This document shows, piece by piece, positions 10,982 through 22,675 of a DNA stretch of 64,000 nt. Positions within the stretch are counted from its first letter, which is position 1, and each line of letters opens with the position of its first letter. Under the pieces are notes generated by a model. That model saw nothing but the letters and a program-made list of their open reading frames with translations. It had not been told where the DNA came from and made no database searches. The translations under genes were made by a program, and so were the position numbers. Origin of the DNA: Zea mays (Eukaryota; Streptophyta; Magnoliopsida; Poales; Poaceae). The stretch lies in the NCBI RefSeq assembly GCF_902167145.1, contig NC_050101.1, positions 129,920,990-129,984,989 on the forward strand, given 5' to 3'.

Positions 10982-11347
10982 CTGTGGTTTCAAAACAAAA
11001 TGGAATTTGGATGTAATGACCACTGACCAATCAATGTAGAAATAGATTTTGTGGTAAGTTCTCGAGCTCCTTACGGTCTAATAAGATGGAACTATACATA
11101 TAGAATGTGTGTCTCAATGGTTTCCATCTCTAAATTCAGAATACACGTGAATACAACGTAGGTGCACATCTTCATGCGCATCGAGCTTCATTTTGTTACC
11201 AATATATACACACTTAAGTTTACACAATCCAGGTGCCATGTCTCATGTTCATGCAGATATATGTCGATAGACATTGAATTTTGAGGTCTGCTTATTTAAA
11301 TTTTGTGGTCTACTTATTTAATTTTTTTTATTTTATAACAATTGCAG
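10982..11347. other. flank between the G2 LTR and the bZIP remnant
   Basis: AT-rich sequence with no supported gene. By position it could be intron sequence of the broken bZIP gene whose first visible exon starts at 11348. Confidence 0.4.
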
Positions 11348-12289
11348 ACAATATGTTCAAAGATCTCGCGTCTGGAAGCTCTAGTATATTGCATAGCTTG
11401 AGAGAAGAGTTCAGTCCTTACGGGTAATCATTTTGTTCTAAATGACCTATATTAATTGTTTCTTGCACGAGTTAGGAACCTTGAACATCCAAGAAAATTC
11501 TTACATTTTATGCTTGCTGACAGAGGAAATAGAAGTAACTGCTGAAATGTATTTTCTCAGTCAGCAAAATATCATGTTGGACATGGAAAATAAAGCCTTG
11601 AAGCAAGGACTTGAGTGTCTATCCCATGAGCATCTAATTATACATTGTAAGTATTCCTCTTTCTTTCCCCTAGGGTTTTTCGGTGACTTTCAAAATGTGT
11701 CTTCTCTACTTGGGAATTACAGTAGCAGTTAGTTTTTGAATCTTTGTAAGTCTGTGTGATAGACCTGCAAATATGTTAGGAACCAATAAAAAGATGTCTC
11801 GGCGTAAACTAAGCATCAACTATATGCCTACAACTGGCATGTTCATATAATATCTTGATAAAAGACTATTGCATTACCACTTTTATGAGAACAATGAGAT
11901 TATCTGGAAAGTTTGCTTTAAATTATACAGTTTAGCAACATAGTTGCATTTCAACAGGTGTTACTTCAAAAATTGTTCAGTAGGAAATAATTGACTCATA
12001 ATTCATCCAGAATATATTGGAGCTCATTAGTCATATTTTTTAAAACAACTGAGTCACCGATTTTTCTCGCTAATGTTGCGGATTAGCATGAGATGTTTGA
12101 GAGGGAAATTGGTCGTCTTAGAACATTGTCCCAACAACACCAAGAACAACAACAACATGTAGACAACAGTAGACTCCTACCCATAGCCGTAATAACAGTA
12201 GAGACCTGGATTCACAATTTGCAAAACTGTCTAAAAAACCCAACGATCCCAGTTCAGGGTGCGACGATGTCTCTGCCCTTCGCATTTAA
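11348..12289 (+). pseudogene. bZIP transcription factor remnant (bZIP34/61-like group)
   Basis: Three exon-like blocks are recognisable. Block 1 (11348-11423) reads QYVQRSRVWKL, stop, YIA, stop, LERRVQSL, which is the end of a plant bZIP basic region and the start of its zipper, with two TAG codons where Gln and Glu are expected. Block 2 (11524-11646) reads VTAEMYFLSQQNIMLDMENK and onward, the heptad zipper typical of this group, ending at a GTAAGT donor. Block 3 (12087-12289) reads EMFEREIGRLRTLSQQ. After a frameshift near 12170 it continues in another frame with NNSRDLDSQFAKLS and ends at TAA 12287-12289. Introns are retained, so this is not a retrocopy. The upstream exons (N-terminus and most of the basic region) are not in the window; they may lie beyond the retroelements on the left. 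DNA binding would be lost. Confidence 0.8.
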
Positions 12290-14640
12290 GATCCCTTTGT
12301 TCTAGCTTTTGGATCCATGAGCTTTGCAGAACTTGTTGTCTCTTTATGCCACTCTTTGTGGTTGTCAGTAACATCATGAGAGCACCAACAACAGTGAATT
12401 GAGAATCTCATCCCATGGTGAATAAAGTTGAAAATATTAATAACTGTGGATCTGGTCCTTATTTCTTTCAGAATGTGCACCTAAAGGTCATCATTAGCTT
12501 CTGTCCATTTTTATGCTTCATCGGTCGTAGGTGTTTAGGATTTGTTTGCAGATTGATGACTTCCATGGATCCTTGTATCAGTTTGAAGTTAGAACACCAA
12601 GGTTCTAATCCATTTCTTTTTAGTCGATTCTCTGTTGAGTTTAGGCGCCATGTGGCCTTGTATTAGTTTGGCAAATGAACGGAATGTGAGCTGGTCCTCT
12701 TTAGGTTATGCCACATCCTAGAAGACCCATGCGCCAGGAGTATAAGGCATGTACAATAAGATGGTGAAATGGAAGGGTTGATGCAGTTCAATTTTGTTTT
12801 ATTTGTGATGTGCAGAGCAAGATGTTGGATACTCTTAGTTATTGATTGCAAATAGTATCTTGTCAGCACCAGGAACCTAAAATTGACTTTACTTGAAATT
12901 TTTGTTGGAACATGTTTAAGTAAATATTTAAATAACTATCTTATTTAAACAAGGTCCATGCATGTCTGTAACAATGTACAGATACCTAACTATACTACTA
13001 TGAAGAAGGTAAGGGGTAGGCTGACCCTCTCTGGTTCTACCTCTCCTATATCTCCAACAGATGGACCCGACATTTTGGCAGAACCATCCACACCCGACCT
13101 CCTCCACCTCTTCCCCGCCCCTCGCTCCAACCGCGCCGCGCTCCACATGTCGCGGCCTCATCCACCTGCCGCCTTTGAACCTTCCTCCCGACGCGATTCG
13201 CGGTCGCACACACCCGACCCCCCCGAGCCTGCCTCCTGATGTTACCTCCTTCACCTGCTGACCCGACGCGCGAAGTTTGGTTGATAACATCACTAAACAA
13301 TGATCTATGCGTACACAAGTGTCACTCTTCGGTTGATAACCTCACTAAACAATGACCTATGCCTACACAAGTATTACCTGTTGCAACACACAGATATATA
13401 CCTAGTAGTCATTAAGTCATATGTGATATTTAATAGTCATATGTTGTTCTTTTAACCCTGTCTTGTATTAAGATGAACCGAAGCCACAAACTGTTTTCTC
13501 TCTCTCCCGTGATGACAAGTTTTCATCCATCAAACTTTCTCAGGTCATAAACACATGCATCTCTCGATGTTCAAAGCTTGGAATAGTCGCAGATAATATA
13601 ATGCCAAAATATAAGTATTAAGTCATTATATCTCGATGTCTTTTTGGTAGTTTAATTTCTCCAACGGTCTCGCCTTCTAGTTGTGTGTGGCAGAGAATAG
13701 TCGCAGCAACGTTTCGTGTTTTGGTTTGCTAGCTAAGACGCCATAAATCTATCTCTTTAAGCTTAGTCCTTCGAATTAGAAAAAAGAAGTTAGATAGAAT
13801 AGTCGTAGCAATCTTCCAAACCAGACACATGCATCCACAGATGATGTCCAAGCTATAGTATTAACGGAAACAAAACATTCTTGCTAAGAGTTTAGCACGA
13901 ACAATATTCCTTGTAGTTGTAGACGAGCACAAGTACATGTAGCTCTATTAAACTAATAATAAATACAGATCCTAGTGTATATATACATACATATCTTAGA
14001 AATATTTAAAAGGGAGCAATCAACAACAATATTCTCAAAGAACATTCCTTTCTCCATCAGGTAACATGCTACTTGAGCGGAAATGATTAGCATGAGGGGC
14101 ATCACGCACGCATCAGGCGCTAGTGATATCTGCTCGTCACATTTATTTGTTAACAGAGGAGGCTACTCTGGCCACTCGTCTGTTCGGTACACACGATATT
14201 TGAATTGTACCACGTTATTTTATTTTGTATTTAGAATGTGATTGTGTGGTGGACTGACTACCTTGTCCGTGAAGCACCGCCGCGGGCGCGCGCGGCGTGC
14301 ATGTGAAGCGTGGCAAAGGCAAAAGGGCCGCGCCGTTGGCCGTGCCCATTCTGAAAGCTACCGGCAACTAGCTAGCTAGCTAGCTTTGTAATTTTTTTTA
14401 CGGTATGTGAACCTTTGAGACGCAATCTACGACAAACAGTTCAATCACTGTCGCTTCCCAAAATGTCGTTAAAATGAAGTTACCATAAGCGGCTCTTGCA
14501 ATAAGAATAACGCCACTCCAATTGGGTCGCAGCGGGGTTGCGCATTAACGCCGCTACTACGCGCACACGCACCACCACCACTGCTGGCCAAACAACCACC
14601 ACGTTACCAGGCAGCGACCAGCGAGGCTGGCAGGCACTCG
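12290..14640. other. intergenic region between the bZIP remnant and the fucosyltransferase gene
   Basis: No convincing gene. 12290-12920 could be old 3' flank of the bZIP gene. 13010-13260 is a GC- and Pro-codon-rich patch with short overlapping frames on both strands, none recognisable. Three similar AATAGTCGCAG-type stretches lie near 13580, 13695 and 13798. A short (GCTA)n run sits near 14370. Confidence 0.5.
13279..13381 (+). repeat. two-copy tandem repeat, 52-bp period
   Basis: GGTTGATAAC...CACTAAACAATG starts at 13279 and again at 13331, with a few substitutions between the copies. Confidence 0.75.
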
Positions 14641-15180
14641 CATTTTCGCACAGGCGAGGCGAGGCGAGGCACCGACGCCCAAAAATAACTAGGCGTCCCC
14701 ACAAACCGCTCAACCTTCCCTCCCTCTCCCCTCTTCATCGCTCCGCTGCGCTGGCCACGAGATCCACGCCGCCTCCTCTCCGGCGCCCCGCCCTCGCCTC
14801 TGGTGGGCCACGCTGCCCTCCTCGCGACCTCCGCGCGGCTGCGAACGACCGACGACCGCCGGTTTCGCTGAGCACTGCGCAGGAGGCACGAGGAGGTGGA
14901 TTCCCCGACAGGCGCGGTGCCGGCCTGAGTGACAGGGCGGCCGGGCGCCGGTGACCTGCTCGGCTTCGCCAAATTTGCGGGCGGCGTCTTGCGCCGTGCT
15001 GCTGTCGCTGGAGGCGTGGAGCAAGGGAGCCCGGAGGAGGGGGAGGCCTTGCTCGCAGCCGCATTGGCCGGTAATACTATCTCCGACCGAGGAGGCAGGC
15101 GGCCGATTTAGTAGTTCCCTCCCCGCTCCGGACGCGCCGGGCGCCCTAGGTGCCTCTCGCCCCCGCTTGGTCCATGGTCC
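14641..15180 (+). promoter_or_regulatory. probable 5' UTR/core promoter region of the fucosyltransferase gene
   Basis: A GC-rich stretch with CT-rich patches (14715-14745) directly precedes the start codon, as is usual for grass housekeeping-type promoters. I see no clear TATA box at a fixed distance, and the transcription start is not determined. Confidence 0.4.
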
Positions 15181-15197
15181 ATGGGGTGGAAGGTTAA
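15174..15197 (+). promoter_or_regulatory. short upstream ORF overlapping the main start
   Basis: An ATG at 15174 opens a seven-codon frame ending TAA at 15195-15197, in a different frame from the main ATG at 15181. Both ATGs sit in the same TCCATGG context, seven bases apart. If scanned, it would compete with the main start. The next in-frame ATG of the main protein is Met29, just before the membrane anchor. Confidence 0.55.
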
Positions 15198-18100
15198 GTC
15201 GTCGCCGGCGGCGGCGCCCGGCGACAAGCTCAGGTTCCCTCCCTCCTCCGCCGCGCGGTCGCGGATGAAGCTCTGGCTGGTGCCCGCCACCACCACGGTG
15301 CTGCTCTGGACCTGCGTCCTGCAGCTCACCGCCGTCGGGGACACCTGGGGCCCACGTGTGCTCAAGGGCTGGCCCTCCTGCCTCACGCCGCACGAGGAGG
15401 CTTCCGCCGCGCGCCCGCACCCTCTCGCCGTCGACAAGGCCGCGCTCGCGCTGCCGCCCAAAAGTGAGTCGCCCGCCCCGCGGCCTCTGGTTGCTCGCTC
15501 GCTCGCTTTCCTTTGCCCTGTTCCGCCGGCCTGCTGTTTGCTTGCGCCTGGACGACGGTTCCCAGCTGGACATCGACAGCCCGCCTGCATCGTGGCGTCA
15601 GGCGTGGAAGATCCCTCCAAGCCTCCTGCGTATATTTCCTCGGTCTTGCATGAAAACGACTTGCGATCGGTGACGATTTCCCGTCGTTTTCGTGTGCTCA
15701 GATTGGCAAGCCCCGCGTAATGCAGAACGTCACGCGGATTTCGTTCTGTGCTAATGTCACCTGTATGCATGTGCTGCTTTCCGTGGCATTTCATAATGCA
15801 ATCATGCTCACATCATTTCCACGTTATTGGATCAGTATATTGTTATAAACATTGGCGTTCGGTCATGCATGTCGATATCATCGCATTGCTTTATCCTTTT
15901 TTTTTTGGTAGTAAGGCAACGGGTTTGCCGTTCTGGTTATTGTATTTTCATGTTAATATCATACTTTTTAGGTGGGTCACATTTTCATAGGCTTGGTTTG
16001 TTGTCAATCATTCATTCTCAGCAGTTCTTGGGTAGCTGCATGCCTGCATCATTGGCCTTTTTTCTAGTAACCGTAGTTGCATTTGGTGAAACAACATTCT
16101 GTCAAATAGGAGATAACTTAGCTCTTAGGACACATTTCAGCCCAGAGCCCCAGACAGAGGATTATAGGAGCCAAGCTAATTGCACTTGTCAACAAAGACC
16201 TCGGTTGTTATATGACATTACATTGCACCTGCATTTCCATTAACTGAATGTCTTTCCTAATTAATGACAGGAAAAGTGTGGTCATAATTTTCTTGTTGGT
16301 ATTCAAGTACTCAATGTGCACCAGTATTATAACTATGATTCCAAGTAGCAAAATATGTTGTGCATGTTCTAGTGTTTCTTTTTGCTGATCTTTTGTTGTC
16401 AATGCTTTCCAGGAATATATAGGAACAATGGTTACTTGATGGTTTCGTGCAATGGTGGGCTTAACCAAATGCGAGCTGCAGTAAGCAACTGGAAAACCCT
16501 TGTTTGTATTGATTCGTCGGTTTTCTTTACAACGTCTGACTCTTAACACTAGCTTCTGGACTTCCCTACTTTTATTTTATCAGATATGTGACATGGTTGT
16601 AATTGCAAGATATTTGAATGTGACTTTAGTCGTGCCAGAGTTGGATAAAACTTCATTTTGGAACGATCCAAGGTGCTGTTTGGCGACTTCAAATTGCCTT
16701 TTGAACTATTACTGGGACTTGTGTTTATGTAAGGGAAGCTAACTGCTGCAGTCCGTTCTATCCTGCAGTGAGTTCCAAGATATATTTGATGTTGAGCACT
16801 TTATAACCTCATTACGAGGTGAAGTTCGCATTCTGAGAGAATTACCTCCAAGGGTAAAGAGAAGAGTTGAACTTGGAATGTTTCACTCCATGCCTCCAAT
16901 TAGTTGGTCTGATATCTCCTACTATCAAAATCAGGTAAGTAGCATCGTATTTTATGCCAAGACTAGTCTATATTGCAGAATTTACTGTATAAACTGACAC
17001 TTGGTTTATTTTAAATCAGATTCTTCCTTTGATTCGTAAGTACAAGGTTCTCCATTTGAATAGAACTGATGCTAGGCTAGCAAACAATGGTTTACCAATA
17101 GAAATTCAGAAACTTCGATGCCGAGTAAATTATGCCTCCCTCAAATTTACCCCACAAATTGAAGAGTTGGGCAAGAGAGTAATTAGAATTCTTCGCCAAA
17201 ATGGACCTTTCTTGGTACTTCATTTACGGTATGAAATGGATATGTTGGCTTTCTCTGGCTGTACACAAGGTTGCAGTACTGAAGAGGCAGAAGAACTCAC
17301 AAGAATGAGGTGAAATTTTGGAATTGTGCCTTTAACCTAGAGTGAAATTTCCTCTACTTATTTCTTCTGTTGAAGTGACATGCTCCAAACTGCTCTTGGC
17401 TTCAGGTATGCTTATCCATGGTGGAAAGAAAAAGTGATTGACTCAGACTTGAAAAGAAAAGATGGCCTTTGCCCATTGACGCCTGAGGAGACTGCTCTTG
17501 TCCTCAGAGCACTTGACATCGATAGAAGTATGCAAATATACATTGCTGCTGGGGAAATATACGGTGGAAAGCGCAGGATGGCTTCTCTAACTTCAGCATA
17601 CCCGAATGTTGTATGTGCACAAATATATTATGCATCTATTGTAGTGTACTTGTTATACAGTACTCTTCCATCTCTCCTTTTTTCCTTGCTGATGTCTTGC
17701 TACAACCGTTGTCTGTAGGTGAGGAAGGAGACACTTCTGGAACCTTCTGATCTGATGTTCTTCCAGAACCATTCATCACAAATGGCAGCACTTGATTACT
17801 TAGTATCCTTAGAAAGTGATATATTTGTTCCAACATATGATGGAAACATGGCTAAAGTCGTTGAGGGTCATCGGAGGTTTGCACTATTCCACTTTGTCAT
17901 ATACAATTTATATTATGCGTATCAGCATATGCAGTTTCGACATACCAGGCAGCATGCTAATCGTATTTTCATAATTGTTTTTCTGGGTGTCGCATTATTG
18001 ATGTCTGTAAAAAGATGAACTGTTAAAGTTTTAAAGCTCATTAATGATGTTGCCTTCAACCGCCATCAATTCTTCACTACTAACATTGTTGATTCAAGAT

Positions 18101-18634
18101 TTGCATAATTGAGTTTGGATGCAGCTTAGACTTAGAGACGCTAGAACTTTATCTTTCCCTTTTTTTCCAAGACTGAAATCTTGGAATATATTCATGGGTT
18201 TATTAGTGACTAGAGATTACATATCTTATTTTTGTAAGTTTAAAGTAGTGCATTTATTTCTTGTAATTCCACACTAATAGCTGTAGGGATTTTTCATAAT
18301 TCCATCATGCTTTCTACTACATTCTGCAAAGCTGTGGAGTTTTTTTTTATTTGTAGTAATTACTTGTATTCTTTCATTTTCTATTTCTAGATTCATGGGT
18401 TACAAGAAGACCGTCTTGTTAGACCGAAAACTCATTGTTGAGCTAGTGGACCGGTACACAAATGGTTCTCTGCTGTGGGATGAGTTCTCTTCACTGATCA
18501 AGGTTGCCCATGCAAAGCGGATGGGATCAGCTTCAAAGAGGATGGTGATTCCTGACAGACCCAAGGAAGAGGACTATTTCTATGCCAATCCCCAAGAATG
18601 CCTCCAGGATCGTGATTTTTTGCAAACATCATAA
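15181..18634 (+). CDS. O-fucosyltransferase-family (GT106-like) protein, 8 exons, 500 aa
   Basis: Exons: 15181-15463, 16413-16480, 16584-16672, 16769-16934, 17020-17309, 17406-17610, 17719-17876, 18391-18634. All introns are GT-AG and the sum is 1503 nt, giving 500 residues plus TAA. A short cytosolic tail is followed by a hydrophobic anchor (about residues 30-50), predicting a type II Golgi membrane protein with the catalytic domain in the lumen. Family marks are [10 protein letters not shown] (108-117), the conserved [11 protein letters not shown] block (about 144-154), HLRYEMDM (270-277), [15 protein letters not shown], and [20 protein letters not shown] near the sugar-nucleotide site. Plant relatives in this family include putative protein O-fucosyltransferases and pectin RG-I rhamnosyltransferases, so the donor sugar is not decided here. 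The gene is intact, with no nested transposon in its introns. Confidence 0.93.
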
Positions 18635-19459
18635 TATCCTTTCATGTCTATATACCATGTTCACATTATACCATTCTTCTGCAAACAACACAACTGAACC
18701 CAAAAGCAATATTTTGGAGCCAGAAAGGCGACTCGGCTTCTGTCGAGTCATAGATGAGGCCGATCTGTAAACTTGAGGGAGGGAGGGAGGGAAGGAGAAA
18801 GGCTGAAAGGGGGTGGGTGGGGGTGGATTTAGTTGGTAAATACACATTATAGAATGGAGGGGGATTTGTTCATTCCAAAATAAAAAAAAGAGAGATGGGC
18901 TTGTATAGATGGTGATAGAATTACCGCTAAGAAGAATGTAACTTAGATGCAGCTGGGTCTGGGTTCCTGCATCTGGTCTTGCGTTGTGTAACATAGCAGT
19001 TGTTCTTGGACAGCCGCCCCCATTGTCCCCACCGGCGAAATTTTGGCAACCATGTAGAAAGATGTATACACTTTTTATTGTATCGATACAACCTGTATTA
19101 TATATGTAAATTGTGCAGAATGTTTGTACCACTTGCACATTTTATAATGTGGTTAGTACATTGAATTCCTTCACGGAGGGTGCTTGTTGACATCTGAGTT
19201 CGTGATCTACGGGCCAAAGCATTGGTGAAAGTGTTTCTGTCGGTACTGATGATTTCTTCATGTGGGCTGGGCAAAAACAACGCAGAGCGTTTTATCAGTT
19301 TGCATGTGTCCGTTGGCATTGTGCCAATGCCAACGTACTTTTATTTCACCATTGGCAGCTTTGTCAGCTGTTCAGTTATCACTTGTCAATTGTCGTAGTG
19401 ACACAATGCCAATATAAAAGTACTTTTATGCTGTCTCGAGTTTCGATCCATATATTAGA
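18635..19459 (+). other. 3' UTR and downstream flank of the fucosyltransferase gene
   Basis: It contains a GAGGGAGG repeat (18775-18795), a G-rich patch and T/A-rich stretches suitable for polyadenylation up to about 19100. Near 19315-19340 lies a short palindrome (TTGGCATTGTGCCAA). A related piece, ACAATGCCAATATAAAAG, recurs near 19403, suggesting a small decayed inverted-repeat element. No gene seen. Confidence 0.4.
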
Positions 19460-20562
19460 CTAGTTAGATGACCGTGTGTTGCAACGGCATGTGAAATATT
19501 CGATAAAATATTAATGCACAATGATTACATAAAAACAAACACTATATATATTATCGACCTTAATATCTAAAAGTTATTTAGCAACAAACAATACATAACT
19601 GAACTAATATAAATCAAATTATATTACAATGCAAATATAGTATAACTGTACATAACACAAGATTGTAAACATCACAATATTGTCTCATGTAATGATAAAA
19701 TGTACAACAAAAGCTTAAAAAGGTGAGCACATATAACACCTGACATAATAATATAAAGATGATGTTCGAACAGTCAACAAACCAGTATGTTAAGACCATA
19801 TATTACATAGCACAACAATAGTTTGTTAGCATGAAACTTCACAAACATCACTTAGGGTGCCGCCACAAAAGCAAACAAAGTGCAGTAAACACATTTGACA
19901 CATCTAGGAAGGACCAAATTACACTTTTTGGGTGCAAACCGTCGCTTAAATATAGGTAGAATGGAATAGTCAGTTTGATCCATATATGTGAATATTTTGA
20001 CTTGACTGGTAGATGGTGCCAAAAAAGGAACAAGCTTTATGTTCTCTGATGCTCGAGTATTACCAAGTCCAGTGCGGCTCGCCTTCCTCTGGTTGAAGTA
20101 GTAGCGATGCAGCACCTCCTGAGCTTCTCACTCGCTTGCTCACCCCTTTCACGTCCTTCGGTTCGGTGCTTCGCCTCCCCATCGCACGATGGCATGCGAC
20201 ATCCAATGGGGAGGAACACAACTTGGTCAGAGGCTTGGGGCGGACCTCCATGTGGAACCTTGGGCGACTGCGCCATCTGGTGTGAGCTTAATGCCGCAGT
20301 CGTCGCATCCAGGTAAGACGCTAGAGTGGTGGTCGTGGGATGGTGGTGGGGGCGGTGGATGCCGCAAACATCCACATCGTGTGGATCGAGTCTTCCGATA
20401 GGATATTTGTTGAGGCGCAAAGATACAATGCTACAACAAACAAAAATATTTAGAAAAGAATCTTGAAATGAATAAGTAGGTACATAATGTATGAAATGCT
20501 CCAACTCCACACAAGAAGCACATCCAGTTCTTAGGATAAATCCATAGATTTTGCTTGTTACA

Positions 20563-20640
20563 GATCACAACAAAAATGGCTGCTGCCCATCAAGTAAGAT
20601 GTGTTTGTTTTAGACAAAACAGTCTCACGTCTACTTCTTT
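20563..20640 (+). repeat. imperfect direct repeat, copy 1 (partner near 21082-21163)
   Basis: GTTACAGATCACAACAAAAA and the following 60 bases recur about 520 bp downstream with scattered substitutions. The two copies flank the prefoldin exon, and the second copy directly precedes the coiled-coil fragment. Confidence 0.65.
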
Positions 20641-20899
20641 ATAGTGTCTAATGAATAACCTGACTATTGGTTTATAAACACATGAACAAAAGGGATCAAA
20701 GACTACTGGTGCCTTCATCTTGACAGCGAGCCATAACCCAGGTGGTCTTAAGGAGGCACCGACTTTACTGATTGAAAAGTTCATAAACTATATGAACATT
20801 TTTGAACTAAACACAAAATCATGTCTATTTCTAAAGCAACACAATATAAATCTGTTCAAAGGCTGCGAAATGGTGAACTCAAGTTGTCCAGGAATCCAC

Positions 20900-21008
20900 C
20901 TTCGCAAGCTTGATCTTTTCCTGGAATTCGTGGAGGCGGGTGCTGAGGCAACCGAAGTGGTTGATGTTCTGCTGGTCTTCCAACGTTACCCGTGTCTCGT
21001 GTCGTTGC
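20900..21008 (-). pseudogene. captured exon of prefoldin subunit 4
   Basis: On the minus strand an acceptor (TCCACAG) is followed by an open exon reading ETRVTLEDQQNINHFGCLST and RLHEFQEKIKLAK, then a GTGGAT donor-like site. This is the first conserved segment of plant prefoldin subunit 4 (xTWEDQQNINxFxRLNxRxHEL), the co-chaperone that hands unfolded actin and tubulin to CCT. No other prefoldin exons are seen nearby, so it is an isolated fragment. Isolation, flanking intron bits and the same strand as the candidate Helitron suggest capture. The frame is still open. Confidence 0.7.
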
Positions 21009-21164
21009 CTGTGGAGTGGAACCAATCCCCTAGCCTTCTTATTGCATGCACACAAACACCCAACATTCTTATCACCTGCAGTTACAGATCATAACAAAAA
21101 TGGTTGTTGCCAAAGGAGTAAGACGTGATTGGGTTGGATAAAATAGTCTCATGTCCATTTCAAG

Positions 21165-21690
21165 CTGCAAGATGAATGCAATAGGCGTATGCAAATTGAA
21201 GCAAATCTTCTCATGACAGAGAGTCTGCATTCCCAGTTGCAAGAAGAAATGAAAACATTGACACAAGATTTTGACAGATCAACAAAGAAGCTTAGTGAGT
21301 TAGAAAATAATAGATAGACCTGGAAAGCACAATGAAAGAACTCAAACTTGTAAACATTGAAAATGCTACCCTTCATGAGAACCATCAGTCCTTAGCAAGA
21401 ATATCGGACCATGAATCTGAAATCATGACCTTGAAAACAGAACAAGAGAATGTTGAAAGGAAAGTTCACATGATAGAGTAAGAACTCATATATACGAAAG
21501 AATGGAAGGATAACCTCCAAATTAGACTACAATGTGAAACTCAAAAATGGGTTGAAGGTGAAGCATCTCTTCTTATGATGACAAGTCTTCATTCCAAGTC
21601 ACAAAATGAAGTGTGAGGGTTGGCACTGGAACTCAAGAAGTTGAATGGTAATTTAAGATAGGTGGAGAACAGTAAGGTTGATCTTGATAA
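21165..21690 (+). pseudogene. decayed coiled-coil gene fragment, NETWORKED/KIP1-like
   Basis: In a first frame it reads LQDECNRRMQIEANLLMTES and LHSQLQEEMKTLTQDF. After a stop and a frameshift near 21320 it continues with MKELKLVNIENATLHENHQS, EIMTLKTEQENVERKV, a stop near 21480, then TKEWKDNLQIRLQCE and SLLMMTSLHSKSQNEV, with further stops near 21615 and 21660. The repeated SLxSxSQxEV pattern within long heptads resembles plant NETWORKED (kinase-interacting KIP1-like) actin-binding proteins. The family call is from memory of the pattern. At least four lesions make it non-functional. Confidence 0.5.
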
Positions 21691-22002
21691 CATCATAATT
21701 GTTTCAAGGCCATGGTTTTATGATAAAATGCATGCATGCATATGCCTTGACTATGCTAATTTCCAAAACAAAACAATAAACCGAATTTAGCAAATAAAAG
21801 AAACTGAAGCTTGAAGATCCCCTGTATCTTGATCATCAGTTCCTCACTAAAGCTTTCCAATCAACCTAACATGTAAGGATTTATCTATTACAGACCCAAC
21901 TTAGACAAAGGTTGGTTGTTAAGTCATCTGTGCATTAGTTAGGAACCATTCAAGGAGAAGACGTGAAACTAATCACCCTAAGACTTTAGTGATATTTGTG
22001 AG

Positions 22003-22007
22003 GTAAC
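22003..22007. other. target site duplication of C1, left copy (right copy 30876-30880)
   Basis: GTAAC is present on both sides of the element, immediately outside the LTRs. A 5-bp duplication is standard for copia integrase and confirms both boundaries. Confidence 0.95.
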
Positions 22008-22598
22008 TGAGAGCACCTAGAGGGGGGGGTGAATAGGTGATCCTGCGAAACTTAAACTTATAGCCACAAAAACTTGTTAAGTGTTAGCACAATAATCGCC
22101 AAGTGGCTAGAGAGGAGTCTCAACAAAACACAATACCACAAGAGATCAATCACAGAGATGACACAGTGGTTTATCCCGTGGTTCGGCCAAGACCAACGCT
22201 TGCCTACTCCACGTTGTGGCGTCCCAACGGACGAGGGTTGCAATCAACCCCTCTCAAGCGGTCCAAAGACTCACTTGAATACCACGGTGTTTTGCTTGCT
22301 TTTTCTCAATCCCGTTTGCGAGGAATCTCCACAACTTGGAGCCTCTCGCCCTTACACTTGAAATTCACAAAGAAGCACGGAGCAAGGGAGGGATTAGCAA
22401 CACACTCAAGACAAGAAATCACAGCAACACCACGCACACAAGTCGCAATAATAAGAGCTCGCAACACAACTCAATGAGTTCACAACTCCACTAGAGCTCT
22501 ATATGCTATCACAATGAAACAAATGCGCGGAATCGATGTCTTGGTGCTTAGAGATGTTGTAGGAATGCTTGGTGTGCTCCTCCATGCGCCTAGGGGTC

Positions 22599-22610
22599 CC
22601 TTTTATAGCC
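22599..22610 (-). promoter_or_regulatory. TATA box in the C1 3' LTR
   Basis: GGCTATAAAAGG on the minus strand. The equivalent site in the 5' LTR is at about 30284-30273. C3 has the same sequence (about 46235-46223 and 54563-54551). C2 has GGCTATAAATACC (about 33700-33689 and 41806-41795). Confidence 0.7.
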
Positions 22611-22675
22611 CCAAGGCAGCTAGGAGCCGTTGAGAGCAATCTGGGAAGGCAATTCTTGCCTTCTGTCGTCTGGCG

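Noticed and set aside
12985..13020. CTATACTACTATGAAG as a Helitron 5' end
   Set aside because: No hairpin plus CTAG|T end could be paired with it on the plus strand downstream.
14538..15268. Overlapping frames of up to 287 codons on both strands around the fucosyltransferase start
   Set aside because: GC-rich 5' region effect. Only the spliced plus-strand model matches a protein family.
20037..20510. 157-codon minus frame
   Set aside because: Mixed composition, no recognisable domain and no splice-supported neighbours. It may be captured sequence, but I cannot support a gene.
22103..22477. 124-codon plus frame, identical at 29777-30151
   Set aside because: It is on the non-coding strand of the C1 LTRs and is duplicated only because the two LTRs are near-identical.
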